Below, in pieces: positions 6,404-9,967 of a DNA stretch of 9,967 bases. The stretch is taken from the NCBI GenBank assembly GCA_036389695.1, contig DASVWG010000512.1, positions 1-9,967 of the forward strand, given 5' to 3'. The notes beneath the pieces were generated by a model. It searched no databases, was not told the origin of the DNA, and worked only from the letters and a program-made list of their open reading frames with translations. Source of the stretch: JALZHR01 sp036389695 (GTDB taxonomy: Bacteria > Acidobacteriota > Blastocatellia > Pyrinomonadales > Pyrinomonadaceae). The position numbers and the translations under genes were made by a program. Positions within the stretch are counted from its first letter, which is position 1. Every line of letters begins with the position of its first letter.

Positions 6404-7654
6404 ATGCTTACAGCAGAAATTATCGCCATCGGCTCCGAACTTTTAACTCCCGACAAAACAGATACCAACAGCTTATGGCTGACCGAAAAGCTGAACGAAA
6501 TCGGCATCGAGGTCAGGCTGAAAACCGTCGTCGGCGACGACGAAGCGCGGCTTGAAGAAACCGTCAGGGACGCGGCGCGGCGCTCGGACATCGTCATCTC
6601 GACCGGCGGTTTAGGTCCGACCGAAGACGACATCACGCGAAAGGTTTCCGCCCGCGCTCTGGGGCGCGAGCTGGTTTTTCAGGAAGAATTAGTCGTCGAT
6701 TTGCGCGAAAGATTTCGCCGTTGGGGACGCGAGATGCCGGAGATAAATAAACGGCAGGCGTTCATCATCGACGGCGCGGAAGTTTTGCCGAATCCGAACG
6801 GCTCGGCGGTCGGAATGCTTCTGGAAACGGAAGGAAAATTTCACGTCGTTTTGCCCGGTCCGCCGCGCGAATTAAAACCGATGTTCGAGCAGTACGTTTT
6901 GCCGAAACTGCGCGAAAAAGCCGGTGAAATCTGCGTCAGGCGTCGAATCCTGCGCGTTTCGGGAATGGGCGAATCGGCGGTCGACGAAAAAATCGCGCCC
7001 GTTTATAAACAATACGAAAACCCGCAGACGACGATTCTTTTTAATCGTTCGGAAATCGAGATTCACCTGACGGCGCAAGCTGAAAACGAAGCCGAAGCCG
7101 AACGCTTGATTGAAGAAGTCGCGTCGAAAATCGCCGCAACGCTCGGCGCGGCGGTTTTTGCCTTAAACGGCGAAAAGATGGAAGAAGTCGTGGGAAAACT
7201 TCTTTCCGACCGCGGCGAAACACTTTCGCTCGCCGAAAGCTGCACCGGCGGCTTAATCGCGCAGCGGCTGACCGAAATTTCCGGTTCTTCAAAATATTTT
7301 ATCGAAGGCGTCGTCGCCTACGCCAACGAAGCGAAAACGAGAACGCTGAATGTTCCGGCGCAGTTAATCGAAAAACACGGCGCGGTCAGCGCGGAAGTCG
7401 CCGAAGCGATGGCGAAAGGAATGCGCGAGCGAACGCAGACCGATTACGCGATTTCCATCACGGGCGTCGCCGGACCGACCGGCGGCAGCGCCGAAAAACC
7501 CGTCGGGCTGGTTTTTATCGGCTACGCGGACGCGAGCAAAACGAAATCATTTAAAATAATGCTGCCCGGCGACCGCGAGCTGATTCGCTGGCGCGCAAGC
7601 TCGGCGGCGCTCGATTACCTGCGCCGAAAAATTCTGCAAAAGAAGGCGGATTAA
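6404..7654 (+). CDS. cinA: CinA family protein (MoCF-like domain plus NMN amidohydrolase-like domain)
   Basis: A 416-residue protein of normal full length. The N-terminal molybdopterin-binding-like (COG1058) domain has AIGSELL (8-14), STGGLGPTEDD (66-76) and PGPPREL (151-157). In characterised homologues this domain is an ADP-ribose pyrophosphatase. The C-terminal domain carries AESCTGG (277-283), VAYANEAK (304-311) and TGVAGPTGG (353-361), the signature of nicotinamide mononucleotide deamidase (PncC type). That enzyme converts NMN to nicotinate mononucleotide in NAD salvage. Both active-site regions look intact, so a two-function cytosolic NAD-recycling enzyme is expected. No recA lies beside it, so the competence association from the name is not supported here. 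The ATG follows the hairpin repeat and a TAATAT hexamer and has no Shine-Dalgarno sequence. The secreted-protein gene follows 34 bases later on the same strand. Confidence 0.95.
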   Translation: MLTAEIIAIGSELLTPDKTDTNSLWLTEKLNEIGIEVRLKTVVGDDEARLEETVRDAARRSDIVISTGGLGPTEDDITRKVSARALGRELVFQEELVVDLRERFRRWGREMPEINKRQAFIIDGAEVLPNPNGSAVGMLLETEGKFHVVLPGPPRELKPMFEQYVLPKLREKAGEICVRRRILRVSGMGESAVDEKIAPVYKQYENPQTTILFNRSEIEIHLTAQAENEAEAERLIEEVASKIAATLGAAVFALNGEKMEEVVGKLLSDRGETLSLAESCTGGLIAQRLTEISGSSKYFIEGVVAYANEAKTRTLNVPAQLIEKHGAVSAEVAEAMAKGMRERTQTDYAISITGVAGPTGGSAEKPVGLVFIGYADASKTKSFKIMLPGDRELIRWRASSAALDYLRRKILQKKAD

Positions 7655-7688
7655 CCGTTCCTAAAAGCGTGAGAGGAAAGGAAATTCC

Positions 7689-8402
7689 ATGAAATTATTT
7701 ATTTTATCGACAGCGATTACACTTTTATTTGCAATAAATACGTTTGCTCAACTGGAAGGAAATCCCGAAAATCTGTGTCGCAACGGATTTTTCCCGCGCG
7801 AAAGCCGCGAGTTTAAACTTGCGAGCGTTAAAGGCGCAAAAAACGAAAGAGTTTATTTTTACGGCGACGACAGCCGCGCTTGCCCGAACGACAAAAATTG
7901 CCAGACGAAAAGCTACGTCATTCCGAATGATGAAGTGATTGTTTCGCGCACGTTCGGCAAATGGGCGTGCAGTTGGTATCAGCCGAAAAAAGGCTCGGAA
8001 ACGGTCGGCTGGATTGCGGTCGATAAACTTGATTTCAAGGAAACGAATTCAAATCCGGCAATAAACGATTGGCTCGGCAAATGGAATTACGCGGGAAACT
8101 CAATCGAAATCGGCAAAAGCAAAACGGCGGATTTATTAACGATTACCGGCAGCGCTTTCTGGAAAGGTTTAGGCGACAACGTCCATGTCGGCGAGCTTGA
8201 CGACGAATCGAAACCCGCCGGAAACGAGCTGAAAATCGGCGAAAATGAAACCGGCGAATACGAATGCAAAGTGACGATGCGTTTGCTCGGAAAATATCTA
8301 ATCGTCGCGGATAATCTGCAATGCGGCGGCGTAAACGTGACTTTCAGCGGCGTGTATCAGAAAAAAAAAGAATTAGCCACAGAGAACACAGAGATTTTTT
8401 AA
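7689..8402 (+). CDS. Secreted SH3-like protein of unknown function
   Basis: A 237-residue protein with a clear signal peptide (residues 1-20, likely cleavage after TFA before Gln21), so it is exported. The mature part has six cysteines (30, 65, 71, 94, 193, 212), consistent with disulfides. Residues about 72-116 resemble a bacterial SH3-type beta barrel ending in GWIAVDKL. The second half begins with WLGKW (128-132) and is a beta-rich domain with ITGSAFW, ECKVTMRLL and VTFSGVY, of unassigned function. The start is well supported: aggaaagga (7672-7680) is a strong Shine-Dalgarno sequence 8 bases before the ATG, the only clear one in the window. The last nine residues (from Leu229) and the stop codon are encoded by the left arm of the palindromic element at 8373, so the original C-terminus may have been altered by its arrival. 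Confidence 0.85.
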   Translation: MKLFILSTAITLLFAINTFAQLEGNPENLCRNGFFPRESREFKLASVKGAKNERVYFYGDDSRACPNDKNCQTKSYVIPNDEVIVSRTFGKWACSWYQPKKGSETVGWIAVDKLDFKETNSNPAINDWLGKWNYAGNSIEIGKSKTADLLTITGSAFWKGLGDNVHVGELDDESKPAGNELKIGENETGEYECKVTMRLLGKYLIVADNLQCGGVNVTFSGVYQKKKELATENTEIF

Positions 8403-8517
8403 AGAAAATTCACAGGGATAACAGTGATTGACAGGGATAAGAAAGATAATTTCATTTTATTAATCCCTGTAAATCCTGTTATCCCTGTATTTTTCTCTCT
8501 GTGCTCTCTGTGGCTAA
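8373..8517. repeat. 9-base periodic double palindrome between convergent genes
   Basis: The outer arms 8373-8394 and 8496-8517 are inverted repeats matching at 21 of 22 positions (ttagccacagag and so on). The inner arms 8412-8438 and 8463-8488 match with one gap and few mismatches. The right side has exact 9-base steps: atccctgta / aatcctgtt / atccctgta (8463-8489), then ctctctgtg twice (8495-8512). The left outer arm reads gccacagag / aacacagag. The central loop is 24 bases. The element lies exactly between two convergent genes and supplies both stop codons, TAA at 8400-8402 and TAG (minus strand) at 8516-8514. It may serve as a bidirectional transcript end. Confidence 0.88.
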
Positions 8518-9428
8518 ATTTCTTTGATAATCTGCCGGTAAATTTCCGTATCGACATTGCCGCCGCTGACGACGAGGCAGACTTTTTTATCTTTGAATTT
8601 TTCGGGCGTTTCCAGAATCGCGCCCAGGCTTAGAGCGCCGGTCGGCTCGACTTTCAGATTCGCCAGAGAGAAATATAAACGCACGGCTGCGACGATTTTT
8701 TCTTCGGAAACTTCGATGATTTCCGCGACATCCGTTTTGATGATTTCCCAGTTATGCGCGCCGAGCGAAATCGTGCGCGCGCCGTCGGCAACGGTCGCCG
8801 GTTCGGATGCGTTCCGCACGATTTCGCCCGCTTTGAGCGAGCGGAAAGCGTCGTTTCCGAGAAGCGGTTCGGCGCCGATTAAAATTGCCGGGTGCGAATT
8901 GCGGCGCAAGCCTTTTGAAATTCCCGAAATCAAACCGCCGCCGCCGATTGGCGAAATGATGACGTCAAAATCTTTTGGCGCTAACTCGTCGCCGAGCGTC
9001 GAATTGCCTTCGATGACAAACAAATCGTCATACGCGCTGGCGTAATAAGCGTCCGGCATTTCGGCGGCAAGCCGGGCGACTCTTTCGTTTCTGCCGATTT
9101 TATTCGTATCGATTAAATCGACCGTCGCGCCGTAATCGCGGACGGCTTCGATTTTCACGCGCGCCGAGGTTTCGGGCATCACGACCGTGCATTTTTTGCC
9201 GGTTAACCGGCAGGCAAAGGCGAGAGCCTGCCCGAAATTGCCCGACGAAGCGGTTAAAATTTCTTCGTTCGGCACGCTGGAAGCCAGATTGTAAGCGGCG
9301 CGGAATTTGAAGCTTCCGGTATGCTGGAAAGTTTCGCTGGCGATGGTCAAATCGATGCCGAGATGCGTTTTTAATTTTTCCGACTCGATGAACGTGGTCG
9401 GGCGAATCGCCTCAAATAAAGATTTCAT
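8514..9428 (-). CDS. PLP-dependent threonine/serine dehydratase-like enzyme
   Basis: A 304-residue fold-type II PLP enzyme. GSFKFRAA (38-45) carries the Schiff-base Lys41. SSGNFGQ (61-67) is the substrate/asparagine loop, GGGGL (162-166) binds the PLP phosphate, and SGGN (288-291) lies near the pyridine ring. Length and motif order match the short threonine dehydratases (TdcB type, no ACT regulatory domain), serine racemases and related lyases that deaminate threonine or serine to 2-oxo acids. In the usual VIAGQGT segment this protein has VIEGNST (138-144), so substrate preference is uncertain and no symbol is given. The longer open frame to 9602 is rejected because its first 58 codons do not look like the family and lie antisense to the kinase gene. 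The ATG at 9428 places the family's N-terminus correctly. The stop codon comes from the neighbouring palindrome arm. Confidence 0.88.
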   Translation of the reverse strand: MKSLFEAIRPTTFIESEKLKTHLGIDLTIASETFQHTGSFKFRAAYNLASSVPNEEILTASSGNFGQALAFACRLTGKKCTVVMPETSARVKIEAVRDYGATVDLIDTNKIGRNERVARLAAEMPDAYYASAYDDLFVIEGNSTLGDELAPKDFDVIISPIGGGGLISGISKGLRRNSHPAILIGAEPLLGNDAFRSLKAGEIVRNASEPATVADGARTISLGAHNWEIIKTDVAEIIEVSEEKIVAAVRLYFSLANLKVEPTGALSLGAILETPEKFKDKKVCLVVSGGNVDTEIYRQIIKEI

Positions 9429-9465
9429 TTGTTTAGAATCTACAAGATAGTTAAACTCGTCAAGA
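9429..9465. promoter_or_regulatory. 37-base divergent promoter region
   Basis: This is the whole space between the start codons of the dehydratase (minus) and the kinase (plus). For the minus gene, TTGACG (9463-9458) and TAGATT (9442-9437) could be -35 and -10 boxes with a short 15-base gap; the -10 ends 8 bases before the ATG. For the plus gene, TAAACT (9452-9457) ends 8 bases before the ATG, and TAGAAT (9434-9439) is a second candidate. Neither gene has a Shine-Dalgarno sequence. Promoters therefore overlap or face each other. Motif-level inference only. Confidence 0.35.
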
Positions 9466-9967
9466 ATGAACCGCGCAATTTTGGCAGATTTGCCGCAGAA
9501 ATTTACCGAAGTCATTCTGGGCGCGTTTCGCGAAGAAGGCGGACGCTGGATTGACGATTTGCCGAAAATTATCGACGAAATCGAGCGAAACTGGTCGCTC
9601 AAAATCGAAAAGCCTTTTCCGAATCTGTCGTATCATTACGTCGCGCCGTGCGTTTTCCGAAACGGCGGCGAAGCGGTGATAAAAATCGGTTTTCCCGGCG
9701 AGCGCACGACGACCGTCAACGAAGTCAAAATGCTCGAATTTTTGGACGGCGAAGGCGTCTGCAAGCTTCTTCGATTTGACGAAAACCGCTCGGCTTTATT
9801 GTTGGAAAAAATGACGCCGGGCGAAAATTTAAAAGAGATTTGCGGGAAAGACGATGCGAAAGTCGTCCGAATCGCAATAAAAGTAATGAGCGATTTCTGG
9901 CGCGAGCCGCCGGAAACGAGCGAATTTCCCATGCTGGAACAATGGTTCGACGGCTTGCGGCAGGCTG
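9466..9967 (+). CDS. APH(6)/hydroxyurea-type phosphotransferase, 5' part (cut by window edge)
   Basis: The frame from the ATG at 9466 stays open to the last base, giving 167 codons of N-terminal sequence. It resembles the aminoglycoside/hydroxyurea resistance kinase family (streptomycin 6-kinase-like, Pfam APH_6_hur). RWIDDLPKIIDEIERNWSL is followed by NLSYHYVAP (about 53-61) and AVIKIGFPG, where the Lys of the beta strand would bind ATP. NEVKMLEFLDGEGVCKLL carries a conserved-type Glu, and LLLEKMTPGENL is the hinge and start of the C-lobe. The catalytic HGD-type loop lies beyond the window, so activity cannot be judged. Chromosomal members are common in environmental bacteria and are not proof of clinical-type resistance. 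It is divergent from the dehydratase with a 37-base spacer. Start chosen because it precedes the family's N-terminal helix and follows the TAAACT hexamer. Confidence 0.85.
   Translation, partial: MNRAILADLPQKFTEVILGAFREEGGRWIDDLPKIIDEIERNWSLKIEKPFPNLSYHYVAPCVFRNGGEAVIKIGFPGERTTTVNEVKMLEFLDGEGVCKLLRFDENRSALLLEKMTPGENLKEICGKDDAKVVRIAIKVMSDFWREPPETSEFPMLEQWFDGLRQA

Noticed and set aside
8557..9045. 162-codon plus-strand frame opposite the dehydratase
   Set aside because: The dehydratase frame carries all PLP-enzyme motifs; this frame has none and no start signals.
9429..9602. 58-residue N-terminal extension of the dehydratase
   Set aside because: It does not resemble the family, overlaps the 5' end of the kinase gene antisense, and the internal ATG at 9428 gives the expected N-terminus.

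Overview
The window is a gene-dense bacterial chromosome segment of mixed GC. Coding regions are GC-rich in codon third positions, while the spacers are AT-rich and full of hairpins. The gene set (Rossmann/DUF2520 protein, Fur, CinA, an APH(6)-type kinase, a PLP dehydratase) together with spacers of the 'ccacaga' and 'acaggat' kind suggests an environmental, possibly acidobacterial (Blastocatellia/Pyrinomonadaceae-like) genome. That placement is an impression from sequence style, not a demonstrated assignment. No phage genes, insertion sequences, CRISPR arrays, tRNAs or rRNAs were seen.

Layout: 1-2499 is the 3' part of a very large protein cut by the window edge; it resembles the large DUF6079/PglY-like proteins of phage-defence loci, but its diagnostic N-terminus is outside the window. 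A 90-residue two-helix membrane protein follows 6 bases later. Then come a Rossmann/DUF2520 protein (2973-3854), a Fur-family regulator (4074-4595) behind a perfect 10+10 palindrome, and a two-gene unit overlapping by one base. That unit is a ferredoxin-like protein with one cluster cysteine replaced by serine (4687-5373) and a membrane-anchored TPR-like protein (5373-6299). CinA (6404-7654) and a secreted SH3-like protein (7689-8402) follow. On the minus strand is a PLP-dependent threonine/serine dehydratase-like enzyme (9428-8514), convergent with the secreted protein. Divergent from it, 37 bases away, an APH(6)/hydroxyurea-type kinase starts at 9466 and runs off the right edge.

The most striking feature is the spacers. 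Every spacer longer than about 90 bases contains a palindromic element whose arms are built of short tandem units. Three have 7-base periodicity (2827-2909, 4594-4686, 6317-6385) and two have 9-base periodicity (3855-3994, 8373-8517). The unit sequences differ between elements, but the architecture (periodic arms, inverted symmetry, sometimes one palindrome nested in another) is shared. At 8373-8517 the two arms supply the stop codons of both convergent genes. The three short spacers (6, 34 and 37 bases) have none.

A second recurring pattern is translation initiation. Only one start (7689) has a clear Shine-Dalgarno sequence. Five others have a TANNNT hexamer ending 6 to 8 bases before the start codon, as expected for leaderless transcripts. 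Functionally the genes look like a housekeeping/accessory mix rather than one pathway. The only regulatory link suggested is Fur lying next to the ferredoxin-like operon and behind its own putative operator.
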